From positions 124,001 through 188,000 of the forward strand of contig NZ_QGGX01000008.1 in assembly GCF_003148805.1 (NCBI RefSeq): 64,000 nucleotides of DNA, read 5' to 3'. Below are positions 47,136-57,276 of this stretch, one piece after another. Every line of letters starts with the position of its first letter. The first letter of the stretch is position 1. The position numbers were made by a program, and so were the translations under genes. The notes beneath the pieces are model-generated. The model had not been told where the DNA came from. It saw nothing but the letters and a program-made list of their open reading frames with translations, and did no database searches. Source of the DNA: Aminobacter sp. AP02. Its GTDB lineage: Bacteria; Pseudomonadota; Alphaproteobacteria; Rhizobiales; Rhizobiaceae.

Positions 47136-49454
47136 ATGACCGGGGACAACAAGAAGAAGGAAGCGCTCTCCGATCTCGACCAGGCCGCGCTCTTTTTCCA
47201 CAAGCACCCCATTCCCGGCAAGCTGGAGATCCAGGCGACCAAGCCGCTAGGCAACCAGCGCGATCTGGCGCTGGCCTATTCGCCTGGCGTGGCCGCTCCC
47301 TGCCTCGCCATCAAGGACGATCCGGAAGCAGCAGCCGACTACACTGGCCGCGCCAATCTCGTGGCAGTGATCTCCAACGGCACCGCCGTGCTGGGGCTTG
47401 GCAATATCGGCCCGCTGGCGTCCAAGCCGGTGATGGAGGGCAAGGCCGTCCTGTTCAAGAAGTTCGCCGGCATCGACGTCTTCGACATCGAGATCGACGC
47501 GCCCCAGATAGACCAGATGGTAAACACCATCGCGGCACTGGAGCCGACCTTTGGCGGCATCAATCTCGAAGACATCAAGGCGCCCGAGTGCTTCGACGTC
47601 GAAGAGCAGCTCAAGGCAAAGATGCGCATCCCGGTCTTCCACGACGACCAGCACGGAACGGCGATCATTGTCGCAGCCGCAGTGCTCAACGGTCTGGAAC
47701 TCGCCGGCAAGAACATCCAGGACATCAAGATCGTCACGTCGGGCGCCGGCGCTGCGGCCCTCGCCTGCCTCAACCTTTTGGTATCGCTCGGGGCAAAGGT
47801 CGAAAACATCTGGGTCACCGACCGCTTTGGCGTCGCCCACAAGGGCCGCGTCGAAGAAATGGACCGCTGGAAGGATCCTTACGTCAAGGACACCAATGCC
47901 CGCGTGCTTGCCGATGTCATCGGCGGCGCCGACGTATTCCTTGGCCTGTCCGCCGCAGGCGTGCTGAAGCCTGAACTGCTCAGCCAGATGGCGGAGAAGC
48001 CGCTGATCTTGGCGCTGGCCAATCCAAAGCCCGAGATCATGCCGGAAGAAGCGCGCGCCGCCCGACCCGACGCGATGATCTGCACCGGACGTTCGGACTT
48101 CCCGAACCAGGTCAACAACGTGCTATGTTTCCCCTATATCTTCCGTGGGGCGCTCGATTGCGGTGCGCGGGCCATCAACGAAGAGATGAAGATGGCCGCC
48201 GTGCGCGCGATTGCGGCACTGGCGCGTGAGGAGCCGTCAGATGTCGCCGCGCGCGCCTATTCCGGGGAAACGCCGACATTCGGTCCCGATTTCCTGATCC
48301 CGTCGCCGTTCGATCCCAGGCTGATCCTTCGGATCGCGCCGGCGGTAGCGAAGGCTGCCTGCGAATCCGGCGTGGCGACCCGCCCGATCACCGACTTCAC
48401 CGCCTATATCGACAAGCTCAGCCGCTTCGTCTTCCGCTCCGGACTGGTGATGAAGCCGATCTTCTCCAATGCCAAGCAGGCAACGTCCAAACGCGTCATC
48501 TACGCGGACGGCGAGGACGAGCGCGTGCTGCGCGCAGCCCAGGTGGTGCTGGAGGAAGGTTTGGCCAAGCCGATCCTGATCGGGCGCCCGCACGTCATCG
48601 AGGTGCGGCTCAAGCGCTACGGCCTGCGTATCCGTCCCGGCACGGACTTCGAGGTCATCAACCCGGAGGACGATCCGCGTTATCGCCATTATGTCGACCA
48701 CCTGATCGACCTCGGCGGCCGCCAGGGCATCACGCCTGAAGCAGCGCGAACGATGGTGCGCACCAACAACACGGTGATCGCTGCGATCGCCCTCAAGCGT
48801 GGCGACGCGGACGCCATGATCTGCGGGCTGGAGGGCCGTTTCGAGCGCCACCTCCGCAACGTCACGCTGATCGTCGGTGCCCGCGATGGTGTCAAGGATC
48901 GAGACTTGTCCGCACTGTCGATGTTGATCACGCAGCGCGGCGTTTTGTTCTTCACCGACACCTATGTGACCGTCGACCCGACGTCCGAGGAGATCGCCGA
49001 GATGACCATGCTGGCGGCCGATGAAATCCGCCGCTTCGGCATCGAGCCCAAGGCAGCACTGCTGTCGCACTCGAACTTCGGATCACGCGATTCCGCCAGC
49101 GCCCAAAAAATGCGGGCGGCGGCGGCCATCCTGAAACGCATTGCGCCCGAACTCGCCAGCGACGGCGAGATGCACGGCGATTCCGCCCTCTCGGAAGTGC
49201 TGCGTCAGCGCGTCTACCCGTATTCGACGTTGAAAGGTGAGGCCAATCTTTTGGTCTTCCCCAACCTCGACGCCGCCAACATCGCGCTGACCACGGTCAA
49301 GACGATGATGGATGCGCTGCATGTCGGCCCGATCCTGCTTGGCACCGCCCAGCCGGCTCATATCCTGACGCCGTCCGTCACTTCCCGCGGCATCGTCAAC
49401 ATGACGGCATTGGCCGTTGTCGAGGCGTCACAGCGAGCGCATGCGACAGCCTGA
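47136..49454 (+). CDS. maeB: NADP-type malic enzyme fused to a phosphotransacetylase-like domain
   Basis: 772 residues, the length of rhizobial DME/TME (about 765). Malic domain first ([15 protein letters not shown]; catalytic Lys region [29 protein letters not shown]), NAD-binding domain ([15 protein letters not shown]), and from about residue 440 a Pta-like domain ([10 protein letters not shown]... LIGRPHVIE) thought to be regulatory, not acetyl-transferring. Oxidatively decarboxylates malate to pyruvate. It is most like the bacterial NADP form; DME and TME cannot be told apart by eye. Preceded by the palindromes at 47006-47069. Confidence 0.93.
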   Translation: MTGDNKKKEALSDLDQAALFFHKHPIPGKLEIQATKPLGNQRDLALAYSPGVAAPCLAIKDDPEAAADYTGRANLVAVISNGTAVLGLGNIGPLASKPVMEGKAVLFKKFAGIDVFDIEIDAPQIDQMVNTIAALEPTFGGINLEDIKAPECFDVEEQLKAKMRIPVFHDDQHGTAIIVAAAVLNGLELAGKNIQDIKIVTSGAGAAALACLNLLVSLGAKVENIWVTDRFGVAHKGRVEEMDRWKDPYVKDTNARVLADVIGGADVFLGLSAAGVLKPELLSQMAEKPLILALANPKPEIMPEEARAARPDAMICTGRSDFPNQVNNVLCFPYIFRGALDCGARAINEEMKMAAVRAIAALAREEPSDVAARAYSGETPTFGPDFLIPSPFDPRLILRIAPAVAKAACESGVATRPITDFTAYIDKLSRFVFRSGLVMKPIFSNAKQATSKRVIYADGEDERVLRAAQVVLEEGLAKPILIGRPHVIEVRLKRYGLRIRPGTDFEVINPEDDPRYRHYVDHLIDLGGRQGITPEAARTMVRTNNTVIAAIALKRGDADAMICGLEGRFERHLRNVTLIVGARDGVKDRDLSALSMLITQRGVLFFTDTYVTVDPTSEEIAEMTMLAADEIRRFGIEPKAALLSHSNFGSRDSASAQKMRAAAAILKRIAPELASDGEMHGDSALSEVLRQRVYPYSTLKGEANLLVFPNLDAANIALTTVKTMMDALHVGPILLGTAQPAHILTPSVTSRGIVNMTALAVVEASQRAHATA

Positions 49455-49463
49455 TCTCCAAAT

Positions 49464-49499
49464 CGAGGTTAGCCGCTTTCAAGGAAACGGTTAACCTCG
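49464..49499. repeat. Inverted repeat between maeB and the DUF2865 gene
   Basis: Arms CGAGGTTA (49464-49471) and TAACCTCG (49492-49499), with further partial pairing inside (CCG/CGG). There is no T-run, so it is an imperfect terminator at best. It starts 10 bp past the maeB stop and ends 40 bp before the DUF2865 start. Confidence 0.5.
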
Positions 49500-49538
49500 G
49501 CGACGCTAGGGTTGAGTCTACCCTTACCGGGGAGAGGC

Positions 49539-50597
49539 ATGTTCAGGCGCGGCAATAGCACGGTGAGGCGGGCAGGCTCAGCTTGGCTGGCTGCGGCCGC
49601 CTTGGCCATTTTGACGAGCGACACCTCACTCGCCGCCTCGCCGCAATGTCTCCAGCTGGAAGCGGCACTCGCCCGCCTGCCCTTGCCTTCCGGCAGCTTC
49701 GAACAGTCGGACGAGTTCGCGGCTGCCGCTGATACCCAACAAGACCAGATCGATCTGGCCCGCATCAGAGCTTCCGATATCGGCTGTGGTCGCGCCATTT
49801 CCGGCGACATGATCGCCCAATGCGCCGCACTCAACGCCAAGATCGCCGAGATGGAGGACAATCTCGGCAGACTTGATCGAAAGCCGACGCAGTCAAACGA
49901 AAGCACGCGGCGCGAACGCATCCGTATTCTTGATGCGATGCAGTTGGCTGGTTGCAACGATCAAGACGACGAGCAGGAAGCCACCGACGCGGCACCGCTC
50001 GACGATCAGCCAAGTGTTACGATCATCCGTGGCGGGAGTGCGCAAAGCCTCAGCCCCACCGAGAGCTACCCGCAGCACATCGTGATCAGCCGCAGCCAGG
50101 AACAAGGCACTGGCGAATACCGCACACTCTGCGTGCGAACCTGCGATGGCTACTTTTTCCCGATGTCGAACGCAGCAGCGCTGTCTGACTTCCAGCGCGA
50201 TGAGAAGAACTGCGAAGCAAGCTGCCCCGGAACCGGGATCGAGCTTTTTTATCACCTCAACGAGGGGCAGCCGCAGGAAAGCATGGTCTCCGCCCGCTCC
50301 GGCCAGCCCTACGGAAACCTGCCCACGGCCTACCGCTACAAGCGGGTCGATCTGCCACGTGTGCCGGCATGCGGCTGCAATGTCAGCCAGGACAGGAATT
50401 TTTCCGTAATCGCCGGTGAAGGACGCCCGATCCCGAGCGCCCCACAGGCGAAGCCGGCGAAAGAATTCCCTGCGGCCGCCGCGCCTCGACCGGCACCCGA
50501 CCCCGATCGCAAGGTCAGGGCCGTCGGGCCAACGTTCCTTCCCGACCCACAAGCGGCAACAGGTCTGCGAGTTCCGGGCCCGACTCCAGTCCGGTAA
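49539..50597 (+). CDS. DUF2865 exported protein
   Basis: 352 residues from the ATG at 49539 (GGGGAGAGG just upstream). Signal peptide with a long basic start ([13 protein letters not shown]...) and a cut near LAAS. The conserved part, [20 protein letters not shown], followed by [19 protein letters not shown] and a late [11 protein letters not shown], is characteristic of DUF2865, an alphaproteobacterial periplasmic family with several paired cysteines. The C-terminal Pro-rich tail ends [11 protein letters not shown], as in relatives. Function unknown. Its 3' end overlaps gltX by 83 bp on the other strand. Confidence 0.85.
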   Translation: MFRRGNSTVRRAGSAWLAAAALAILTSDTSLAASPQCLQLEAALARLPLPSGSFEQSDEFAAAADTQQDQIDLARIRASDIGCGRAISGDMIAQCAALNAKIAEMEDNLGRLDRKPTQSNESTRRERIRILDAMQLAGCNDQDDEQEATDAAPLDDQPSVTIIRGGSAQSLSPTESYPQHIVISRSQEQGTGEYRTLCVRTCDGYFFPMSNAAALSDFQRDEKNCEASCPGTGIELFYHLNEGQPQESMVSARSGQPYGNLPTAYRYKRVDLPRVPACGCNVSQDRNFSVIAGEGRPIPSAPQAKPAKEFPAAAAPRPAPDPDRKVRAVGPTFLPDPQAATGLRVPGPTPVR

Positions 50598-51888
50598 GCG
50601 CAAGCCTCAGCGGCATGAACAGCCCCTTGCCCTTGCGGCCCGTCGCCTTCTTCACCTTGGCTGTCCAGTCCTTCCAGACATTGGCGTCCCATGGCTCTTC
50701 CGGCAAAAGGTCCATCGCCTGACCAACGAATTCGCGATCCTCTTCGGCGAGTTCGGCAACCGGCTGCGGTCCCTCGCGCAAGATGCGCCACCAAGACGCG
50801 GCGTCCGACAGCCTATCGAGATTGCCGCGCACTGCCATCCAGAACGCCTCGGCATGCTCGCCACTGACGCCCAGCAAAAGCAGCCTGTCACGCACTTCGG
50901 CAAACGACATGTGATGCAACAGAGAGCGGTTGAGAACGACGAGTTCATCAGGATCGAATTTGGAGGCCGACTTGGAGGTCGCCGCGGGATCGAACTTTTC
51001 GGCGAGTTCGTGAAGGTTCGGCACCGCCGTCACATTCTCCGACGTGCCGACAAGGACCGCAAGTGAGGCAACCGACATCGGCTCAATGCCGCTTTCACGC
51101 AGGCTTTCGATCGACAAGGCCCCGGTGCGCTTCGAGAGGCCCTCGCCGGAAGCGGTCGTCAGCAAATTGTGGTGGCCGAACACCGGCGGCTCGGCTCCGA
51201 GCGCGCGGAAAAGCGCGATCTGCACGCCGGTATTGGTGACATGGTCGTCGCCACGAATGACATGACTGATCTGCATCTCGATGTCATCCACTACCGAGGG
51301 CAGCGTGTAGAGATAGGTGCCGTCGGCGCGCACCAGGACCGGGTCGGAAAGCGACGCCAGATCCACCGTCTCTTCGCCGCGAACCAGGTCGTTCCAATGA
51401 ACCTCGGTACGCTCGGTTTCGAATGGATCGGATTTGAAGTTAGGTAGCAGGAAACGCCAATGCGGCTTGCGCCCGTCCTGCTCATAGGCAGCGCGTTCGG
51501 CATCGGTCAGTTTCAGTGCCTCGCGGCCATAGACCGGCGGCAGGCCGCGCGTGCGGCGCACCTTGCGGCGCAGGTCGAGCTCCTCAGGCGTCTCGTAGCA
51601 CGCGTAAAGCACGCCTGCGGCCTTCAGCCTGTCGACGGCAGCGTCATAACTGGCAAAGCGGCGCGACTGGTACTCGGTCTGGTCGGGGAAGATGCCGAGC
51701 CAGTGCAGGTCGTAGAGGATAGAGTCGGCGAATTCCTGGCGCGACCGCTCGACATCGGTATCGTCGAAACGTTGGACGAACCGCCCCTTGTGCTTGAGGG
51801 CGAACAGCCAATTGAACAGGGCCGTGCGCGCATTGCCGATATGGATGCGGCCGGTGGGCGAAGGGGCGAAGCGAACTGTAACTGTCAT
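50515..51888 (-). CDS. gltX: Glutamate--tRNA ligase
   Basis: 457 residues from the ATG at 51888. Class I signatures: [18 protein letters not shown] (HIGH) and [13 protein letters not shown] (KMSKS). The C-terminal anticodon-binding domain ends [18 protein letters not shown], as expected. Alphaproteobacteria often hold two gltX copies; with GatCAB encoded at 3-5 kb, Gln-tRNA is made indirectly, so at least one copy must misacylate tRNA(Gln). Which copy this is cannot be told. An upstream start at 51939 lacks family support. Confidence 0.96.
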   Translation of the reverse strand: MTVTVRFAPSPTGRIHIGNARTALFNWLFALKHKGRFVQRFDDTDVERSRQEFADSILYDLHWLGIFPDQTEYQSRRFASYDAAVDRLKAAGVLYACYETPEELDLRRKVRRTRGLPPVYGREALKLTDAERAAYEQDGRKPHWRFLLPNFKSDPFETERTEVHWNDLVRGEETVDLASLSDPVLVRADGTYLYTLPSVVDDIEMQISHVIRGDDHVTNTGVQIALFRALGAEPPVFGHHNLLTTASGEGLSKRTGALSIESLRESGIEPMSVASLAVLVGTSENVTAVPNLHELAEKFDPAATSKSASKFDPDELVVLNRSLLHHMSFAEVRDRLLLLGVSGEHAEAFWMAVRGNLDRLSDAASWWRILREGPQPVAELAEEDREFVGQAMDLLPEEPWDANVWKDWTAKVKKATGRKGKGLFMPLRLALTGLESGPELADLLPLVGREGTLARRP

Positions 51889-52013
51889 GATCGGGGCGTA
51901 GCCGAAGGCTTTTGTGTTGACAAGGCGGTGCCCCCGCACCGGGTTTCCAGAAATAGAGCATGCCTGACCCTATTGGAAGCCGGCCGATAGACTCCCCGGC
52001 CCCTCGAAATGAC

Positions 52014-52043
52014 AAATGGGCCGCGATCACTCGCGGCCCATTT
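52014..52043 (-). terminator. Hairpin terminator of the ABC exporter gene
   Basis: Perfect 13-bp stem, AAATGGGCCGCGA (52014-52026) and TCGCGGCCCATTT (52031-52043), loop TCAC. It begins 19 bp past the exporter stop at 52062 and lies upstream of gltX (same strand). On either strand the right arm ends in a short T tract, so it may act in both directions. Confidence 0.75.
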
Positions 52044-52061
52044 CAATGGTTGGGACAAGGC

Positions 52062-53864
52062 TCAGACAAGCCCTTTGGTGAGTTCCAACGCCTGGCGCTC
52101 GAACAGGCGGCGATAGATTCCGCCGTCGCGCCGGACCAGAGCCTCGTGGCGGCCCTCTTCGACGATTTCGCCACGATCGAAGACCAGCAACCGGTCAAGG
52201 GAACGCACGGTCGACAGCCGGTGCGCGATGATCAGCGTCGTGCGACCGACCATCAGCCGCTCCATCGCCTCCTGGATCAGCACCTCCGATTCCGAATCAA
52301 GGCTGGATGTCGCCTCGTCGAGAATCAGGATCGGAGCATCGGCCAGGAACGCGCGGGCGAGCGCCACGCGCTGGCGTTCGCCGCCCGAAAGCTTGACACC
52401 GCGTTCGCCAACCAGCGTGCCATAGCCCTTGGGCAAGCGCTGGATGAAATCATGCGCGCTGGCGAGCTTTGCCGCGTGCTCGATCTCGGCCTGCGTCGCA
52501 CCCGGCCGGGCATAGGCGATGTTCTCCGCCAGCGAGCGGTGGAACAGGATCGGCTCCTGCTGGACGATCGCGATCTGCGAACGCAATGAGGATTGCGTGG
52601 CCTGGGCGATATCCTGCCCGTCGATCGTGATCCGACCGTCGCCGACATCGTAAAGCCGCTGGACCAGCTTGACGAATGTCGTCTTGCCCGAACCGGAGTG
52701 TCCGACAAGGCCGACACGCTCGCCCGGCTTGATCGACACCGAAAAGTCCCTGTAGAGCGGCAGCGCGTGCGTGCCATAGTGGAACGTCACATGATCGAAC
52801 TCGATACCGCCGTCGCGAATCTGGATCGGCATGGCACCGGGACGATCGGCGACGCCGAGCGGCTGGCCCTGTATGTCGACCAGTTCCTCCATGTCGTTGA
52901 CCGAGCGCTGCAGGTTGCGGATGTGCATGCCAACGTCGCGCAGATAGCCTTGCAGCAGGAAGAACGAGGTCAGGACGAAGGCAATGTCGCCGGCAGTTGC
53001 CTGCCCGTTGGACCACAGCATCAGCGCAAAGCCGATGATCGCCGCACGCAGCAGGACCAGCGTGACGTTCTGCGACGTGCCGTTGATCGTTCCACGCCTC
53101 CAGGTGCGCGCCGTACGGTGACGCCACTTCGCGATCACCTTGGCGAGCCGCCCTTCCTCGCGCTCCTCGGCGCCAAAGGCCTTGACCACCGAGTTGCAGC
53201 TGACGGCGTCGGCCAAGGAACCGCCAAGCCGCGTATCCCATCGGTTGGCGAGGCTTGCGGCCGGCGCGACATAGCCAAGCGACATCATCACGGTCTGGGC
53301 GATGAAGATGATCGAGCCAGCGGCTATGATCAGGCCCATCATCGGCCAGTGCCAGCCGAGCAGAATGGTCGATCCTACCAGCATCACGAACGATGGCAGC
53401 AACGCCACTAAAAGCGTGTCGTTGAGCAGGTCGAGCGCCCACATGCCGCGTGTCACCTTGCGCACAGTCGAGCCGGCGAAGCTGTTGGCGTGCCAGTCGG
53501 TCGAAAAGCGCTGGACACGATGAAACGCGTCCTGGGCAATGTCGGACATCATCTTCAACGTCAGGTCGATGATGCCGATGAAGGTGATGTGACGGAACAC
53601 CAGCGAACCTGTCGCCAGCGCCAGCAGCGTGAAGAACGCCGACAGGGCGGCGTTCCATGCTACCGCGTCAGTCGCCGCGCCGCTTGCCACCGAGTCGATC
53701 AGCCGACCCGCATAGAGCGGAGTCAGAACGTCGGCCATCGTCGAGATGAGCACGGTCGCCGAAATCAAGACGAGCCGCATCGGTTGGCGCCGCCAGTGTT
53801 TGAAAGTGAAGCCTAAAACGCTGCGAAAAGCACCGCCGCGCAGATCGATACGAAAACGAGCCAT
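52062..53864 (-). CDS. ABC exporter, fused permease and ATPase
   Basis: 600 residues from ATG 53864. Six membrane helices in the first 330 residues (exporter type I fold), then the ATPase: Walker A GHSGSGKTTFVKL, Q-loop IVQQEPILF, signature LSGGERQRVALARA, Walker B ILILDEATSSLD, switch IAHRLSTVRSLD. Probably a homodimer or half-transporter for a lipid, peptide or drug; the substrate is unknown. The gene is monocistronic, flanked by a terminator on its 3' side and the arsR control region on its 5' side. Confidence 0.92.
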   Translation of the reverse strand: MARFRIDLRGGAFRSVLGFTFKHWRRQPMRLVLISATVLISTMADVLTPLYAGRLIDSVASGAATDAVAWNAALSAFFTLLALATGSLVFRHITFIGIIDLTLKMMSDIAQDAFHRVQRFSTDWHANSFAGSTVRKVTRGMWALDLLNDTLLVALLPSFVMLVGSTILLGWHWPMMGLIIAAGSIIFIAQTVMMSLGYVAPAASLANRWDTRLGGSLADAVSCNSVVKAFGAEEREEGRLAKVIAKWRHRTARTWRRGTINGTSQNVTLVLLRAAIIGFALMLWSNGQATAGDIAFVLTSFFLLQGYLRDVGMHIRNLQRSVNDMEELVDIQGQPLGVADRPGAMPIQIRDGGIEFDHVTFHYGTHALPLYRDFSVSIKPGERVGLVGHSGSGKTTFVKLVQRLYDVGDGRITIDGQDIAQATQSSLRSQIAIVQQEPILFHRSLAENIAYARPGATQAEIEHAAKLASAHDFIQRLPKGYGTLVGERGVKLSGGERQRVALARAFLADAPILILDEATSSLDSESEVLIQEAMERLMVGRTTLIIAHRLSTVRSLDRLLVFDRGEIVEEGRHEALVRRDGGIYRRLFERQALELTKGLV

Positions 53865-54201
53865 GATGCCATGAGGCGCCGGAACCGACGCCGTCCTCAA
53901 AGAAAAATGTTCAAAGGCGCGACGAATAATTCTTGCTGAATCAGGAAGTCGCGATACGGGGGCGTCAGAAATATAGAACGCCGGAAGCTGTTCGACGGGT
54001 CAGTGACCCCGGTTCGAACGTCGGGAGGACATGTCATATTCTGGCATTCAGACCTCCCTGCTAGTGGCCGCGAAGAGTTTGCTTATAACTGAGCATTTTT
54101 GCTTAGCCAACCCCCGCTCTGGTCCGAAGCCTGTTGTGCCAGAAACGACGTGCGAAACGAACCGCTTGCGCAACAGATAAGTCCATGCTTATCTCTTGGT
54201 C
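53865..54201. other. Divergent control region between the ABC exporter and arsR-like genes
   Basis: 337 bp without a gene. The arsR-proximal end holds the perfect palindrome at 54175-54194. Further upstream is an AT-rich stretch (54075-54105) with TATAAC and a GCTTA repeat that could hold a -10 element. I see no tRNA despite a GGTTCGAAC string at 54011-54019. Confidence 0.5.
54175..54194. promoter_or_regulatory. Operator-like palindrome before the ArsR-family gene
   Basis: AGATAAG (54175-54181) and CTTATCT (54188-54194), 7 bp perfect, 6-nt spacer. It ends 7 bp before the ATG of the ArsR gene, covering the place of a Shine-Dalgarno. Such placement is typical for autorepression by dimeric winged-helix regulators. 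Confidence 0.6.
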
Positions 54202-54516
54202 ATGAACGAATCCGACGTATTCCGTGCCCTATCGGACCCGACGCGCCGGGCAGTGCTGGACCGGCTGATTGCCGGCGCCAGAAATGCCACCGAGTTGCGG
54301 GAAGGTCTGGAGATTTCCCAGCCAGCCGTCTCGCAGCATATCGCGGTGCTACGCGGTGCGGGCCTGGTCAATGAGGTTCGCGCCGGCAGACATGTGAACT
54401 ACTCCGTCAACCCGGACGGATTGCGCCCGCTGTTCGACTGGCTGACCCGCTACCGTGCTTTCTGGCCGGAGCGCGTCGAGAGACTGAAGACGCTGCTCAA
54501 GGAGATGGACCAATGA
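54202..54516 (+). CDS. ArsR-family winged-helix regulator
   Basis: 104 residues, one winged-helix domain: VFRALSDPTRRAVLDRLIAG, helix-turn-helix ATELREGLEISQPAVSQHIAVLR, wing VRAGRHVNYSVNPDG. No metal-binding Cys/His cluster, so it is of the ArsR-type that pairs with SRPBCC (AHSA1) proteins. Overlaps the SRPBCC gene by 4 bp. No SD is visible; translation may start close to the 5' end of the message. Likely binds the palindrome right upstream and represses its own operon. Confidence 0.9.
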   Translation: MNESDVFRALSDPTRRAVLDRLIAGARNATELREGLEISQPAVSQHIAVLRGAGLVNEVRAGRHVNYSVNPDGLRPLFDWLTRYRAFWPERVERLKTLLKEMDQ

Positions 54517-54890
54517 CGGACGCTCAGCCGCAGAACAACAACGACGAAGACGTCGTCGTCGAATGCGAACTGGAGGCCGCCCCGGAAAAAGTCTGGCGAG
54601 CGCTGACCGTGCCGGAGCTGGTCGCAACATGGCTGGATGTGCCGGCACATCAAGGTGGCGGGTTTAACAATGACGGGCCGGCCTATCGAATTGTCGAGGC
54701 ATTGCCTTATTCGCGCGTACGTTACGCCTGGAGCGATGCGGCAACGACCGAACTTGAAAGCTTCGTTACGTTCGATCTGTGCCCGAATGGCGATGGCGGC
54801 ACCTCATTCCGCCTTACCCATAGTGCGGAGCGGACCGTGGTGGCTCCGGCAAACTCGAACAGCCCGCCGCTGATGTGCCGCGCCGCCTAG
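54513..54890 (+). CDS. SRPBCC (AHSA1-like) domain protein
   Basis: 125 residues, START/Bet v1-like fold: VVVECELEAAPEKVWRALTV (first strand and helix), LVATWLDVP, VRYAWSDAATTELESFVTFDL, FRLTHSAER. Slightly shorter than the usual 140-160 residues: the last helix looks cut and the end (SNSPPLMCRAA) is unusual. Such proteins may bind small hydrophobic ligands. Coupled to the ArsR regulator by an ATGA overlap. Confidence 0.85.
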   Translation: MTDAQPQNNNDEDVVVECELEAAPEKVWRALTVPELVATWLDVPAHQGGGFNNDGPAYRIVEALPYSRVRYAWSDAATTELESFVTFDLCPNGDGGTSFRLTHSAERTVVAPANSNSPPLMCRAA

Positions 54891-54926
54891 ACCTAAAACA
54901 GATCAATGATGGAAAGGAACTCGCGC

Positions 54927-55547
54927 ATGCGCGACACGATGCAACTCGTCCCTATGGTGGTGGAGCAGTCGCCGCGCGGCGAACGCTCCTTCGACATCTT
55001 TTCCCGGCTCCTGCGCGAGCGCATCGTCTTCCTCAACGGCGAGGTCGATGACAATTCTGCCTCGCTCATCTGCGCTCAATTGCTGTTTCTCGAATCCGAA
55101 AACCCAACCCGCGAAATCTCGTTTTACATCAACTCGCCCGGCGGCGTGGTGACCAGCGGCTTTGCCATTTACGATACGATGCAATTCATCCGCTGCCCGG
55201 TTTCCACCTTGTGCATGGGCACTGCCGGTTCGATGGGCTCGTTCCTGCTCATGGCCGGCGAACCTGGCCGGCGCATCGCACTGCCCAATGCGAGCGTGAT
55301 CCTGCACCAGCCGAGCGGCGGGTTTCGCGGCCAAGCTTCCGACATACAGCGCCATGCCGAGGACATCCTCAAGCTGAAGCGGCGCATGACCAGGCTCTAC
55401 GCCGAGCATTGCGGGCGGACGGAAGAGGAAGTGACGCGCGTACTCGACCGCGATTTCTTCTTCACCGCCGAGGAGGCCAAGGAATGGGGCCTCGTCGACC
55501 ACGTCTATGACCGCCGCGACACCGTCGAAGGTATCTCCGGAAAGTAG
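54927..55547 (+). CDS. clpP: ClpP-family serine protease (orphan paralogue)
   Basis: 206 residues from ATG 54927 (AAGGA 8 nt upstream); an ATG at 54906 is also in frame. Catalytic triad Ser102 in [12 protein letters not shown], His127 in VILHQPSGG and Asp176 in LDRDFFF. The nucleophile region is GTAGSMGS, not the usual GQAASMGA. There is no clpX or tig next to it, unlike the main clpP locus, so this is one of the extra ClpPs that rhizobia carry. It follows the ArsR/SRPBCC pair by 36 bp and may be in their transcript. Confidence 0.9.
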   Translation: MRDTMQLVPMVVEQSPRGERSFDIFSRLLRERIVFLNGEVDDNSASLICAQLLFLESENPTREISFYINSPGGVVTSGFAIYDTMQFIRCPVSTLCMGTAGSMGSFLLMAGEPGRRIALPNASVILHQPSGGFRGQASDIQRHAEDILKLKRRMTRLYAEHCGRTEEEVTRVLDRDFFFTAEEAKEWGLVDHVYDRRDTVEGISGK

Positions 55548-55557
55548 CTGGTTCTGG

Positions 55558-56793
55558 TCAGGCCTGGACAGGCACTGCCGAGACCTGGCTCCTCGCACGC
55601 ACTCGGCGCGAAACCAATAACATGACGGAGGAAACTGCAAAGCAGTAGATACCCATGGCCACGATCTGTCCGGGATAACTGACACCGCCGTCGATCAGGA
55701 ACCCTGTCAGCCCCGGCCCGATTGCCGAGGCAAAGACCCCGGCGGCGACGATGAGTGCCCTGATCGAACCAAGGTGTTTGAGGCCATAGACTTCGGGCCA
55801 GACCACCCCGAACAGCGTTGTGGACAAACCGTTCGAAACGCCGAGCAATGCCATGAAGCCGAAGGCGCTCCACTGGGCTTCGACGAGGCCTAGCAACAAG
55901 CAGGCGAAACCCAAGGGTAACAATACGAAAGGCAGCAGCGATACGCCGGAAAACCGGTCGATGAGCTGGCCGACGACCAGCGTGAAGGCGGCATTGACCA
56001 CCGCCGTCACCAAAAAGGACGAAGCAAACACTTCGAGCGACCAGCCACGCAACTCCACCAGATAGACCTGATGGAAGAACAGCGTCGTCACGATCAGGCC
56101 CGGCGCCATGACGCCAAGCAGCAACAGGTAGAAAATCGGATCGCGCACCACCTCGCCCCGCGTCCAGTCGCGCGCATCGATCCGGCGCGCCACAGGATCC
56201 GACGAGCGCGGCTTTCGGTCGGTGGCCACCAGCAGCGCGATGGCCGGCACGGCGATCAACGCCAGCGTCGCCGCCGCCAGCAGCCAGCCATTGCGCCAGC
56301 CAACCGCAGCGGCGATCAGCACGAAGCCCATCGGGATGATGGCGTCGCCGGCGTTGTGGCCAAGAATGACGGTTGAAAGCGCCCGCCCCCTTTGCGCCGA
56401 AAACCAGCGCGAGGTCGCGGTGTAGGCTGAATGCACCATCATGCCCTGGCCAAACAGGCGCAGGAGATAGATGGTCACAAACAGCAGGACGAGATGCTGC
56501 GACAGTGCCATCGACACGCTCGCCAAGGCCAGCATCGGCACGACGAACAGCACTACCTTCTGCACGCTGTAGCGGTCGACGATCTGGCCGAGCCGCGGCA
56601 GGCTCAGCGCGCTGGCAAGTGTTGCAAACATGTACAGCGTGCCGAACTCGCCATGCGACAGCCCATAATCGCGGCGGATGTCGCCGGCCGACAGCGCGAT
56701 GAACGACGTCATGCCAAAGGTCGAAAAGAAGGTGAGCAAGAACCCGCCGGCCAGCCAGCGTGGATTGTCCTTGACGAAAGCTATGTAAGACAC
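55558..56793 (-). CDS. MFS transporter
   Basis: 411 residues, twelve membrane segments, soluble loop ATDRKPRSSDPVARRIDARD between halves. LPRLGQIVDRYSVQKV is the motif-A loop and LFGVVWPEVYGLKHLGSIRAL resembles the oxalate/monocarboxylate-like MFS group. The substrate is unknown. It converges on clpP with 10 bp between stops. A GNAT gene lies 9 bp upstream on the same strand. Confidence 0.88.
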   Translation of the reverse strand: MSYIAFVKDNPRWLAGGFLLTFFSTFGMTSFIALSAGDIRRDYGLSHGEFGTLYMFATLASALSLPRLGQIVDRYSVQKVVLFVVPMLALASVSMALSQHLVLLFVTIYLLRLFGQGMMVHSAYTATSRWFSAQRGRALSTVILGHNAGDAIIPMGFVLIAAAVGWRNGWLLAAATLALIAVPAIALLVATDRKPRSSDPVARRIDARDWTRGEVVRDPIFYLLLLGVMAPGLIVTTLFFHQVYLVELRGWSLEVFASSFLVTAVVNAAFTLVVGQLIDRFSGVSLLPFVLLPLGFACLLLGLVEAQWSAFGFMALLGVSNGLSTTLFGVVWPEVYGLKHLGSIRALIVAAGVFASAIGPGLTGFLIDGGVSYPGQIVAMGIYCFAVSSVMLLVSRRVRARSQVSAVPVQA

Positions 56794-56802
56794 GCGTTCA
56801 GT

Positions 56803-57222
56803 CTATTCTTGCACGGTCGGCTGCCGCGCCAGGCGCATGTACATGCCGTCGTTGGAAACCTTGAAACCGAACTTGTTGTAGAGCGTGTGCGCGTCGCTGG
56901 TGCGCAGGCTCCAGCCCGTCACGCTTGCCAGATCCGGGTGGTCGAGCAGTGCCTGCACCAGTTTTTTGCCGATGCCCAGCCCGCGATGTTCGGGCCAGAC
57001 GATGACGTCGCACACATAGGCAAAGCAGGCATAGTCGGTGACGACCCGCGCGAAACCTACCTGTTGTCCATCGAGATATGCCGCAACGCAGAGCGAATTT
57101 TCAAGGGCGCGGCGATTGAGGTCGTCGCTTCGCTGCGCGCCCCAATAACTCGCCTTGATGACGTCCGACGTTTTGCCGAAATCAATACGTGTGAGGTCAA
57201 AGCTGATCTCGACCGCAGTCAT
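56803..57222 (-). CDS. GNAT-family N-acetyltransferase
   Basis: 139 residues of the GCN5-related fold. The acetyl-CoA binding motif is VWPEHRGLGIGKKLVQALLDH (R-x-x-G-x-G), preceded by strand VGFARVVTDYACFAYVCDVI and followed by LRTSDAHTLYNKFGF, a signature of the YjgM/ElaA-like subgroup. Substrate unknown. It directly precedes the MFS gene on the minus strand (9 bp), so both may be co-transcribed. Confidence 0.87.
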   Translation of the reverse strand: MTAVEISFDLTRIDFGKTSDVIKASYWGAQRSDDLNRRALENSLCVAAYLDGQQVGFARVVTDYACFAYVCDVIVWPEHRGLGIGKKLVQALLDHPDLASVTGWSLRTSDAHTLYNKFGFKVSNDGMYMRLARQPTVQE

Positions 57223-57276
57223 AAGCCATTCCTTCCGGCAGAGTTCACCGCAAGATATCTATTCAGAGTCAGATAC

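Noticed and set aside
53990-54040. Possible tRNA suggested by GGTTCGAAC
   Set aside because: No matching acceptor stem, D-arm or anticodon arm can be folded around it within 90 nt.
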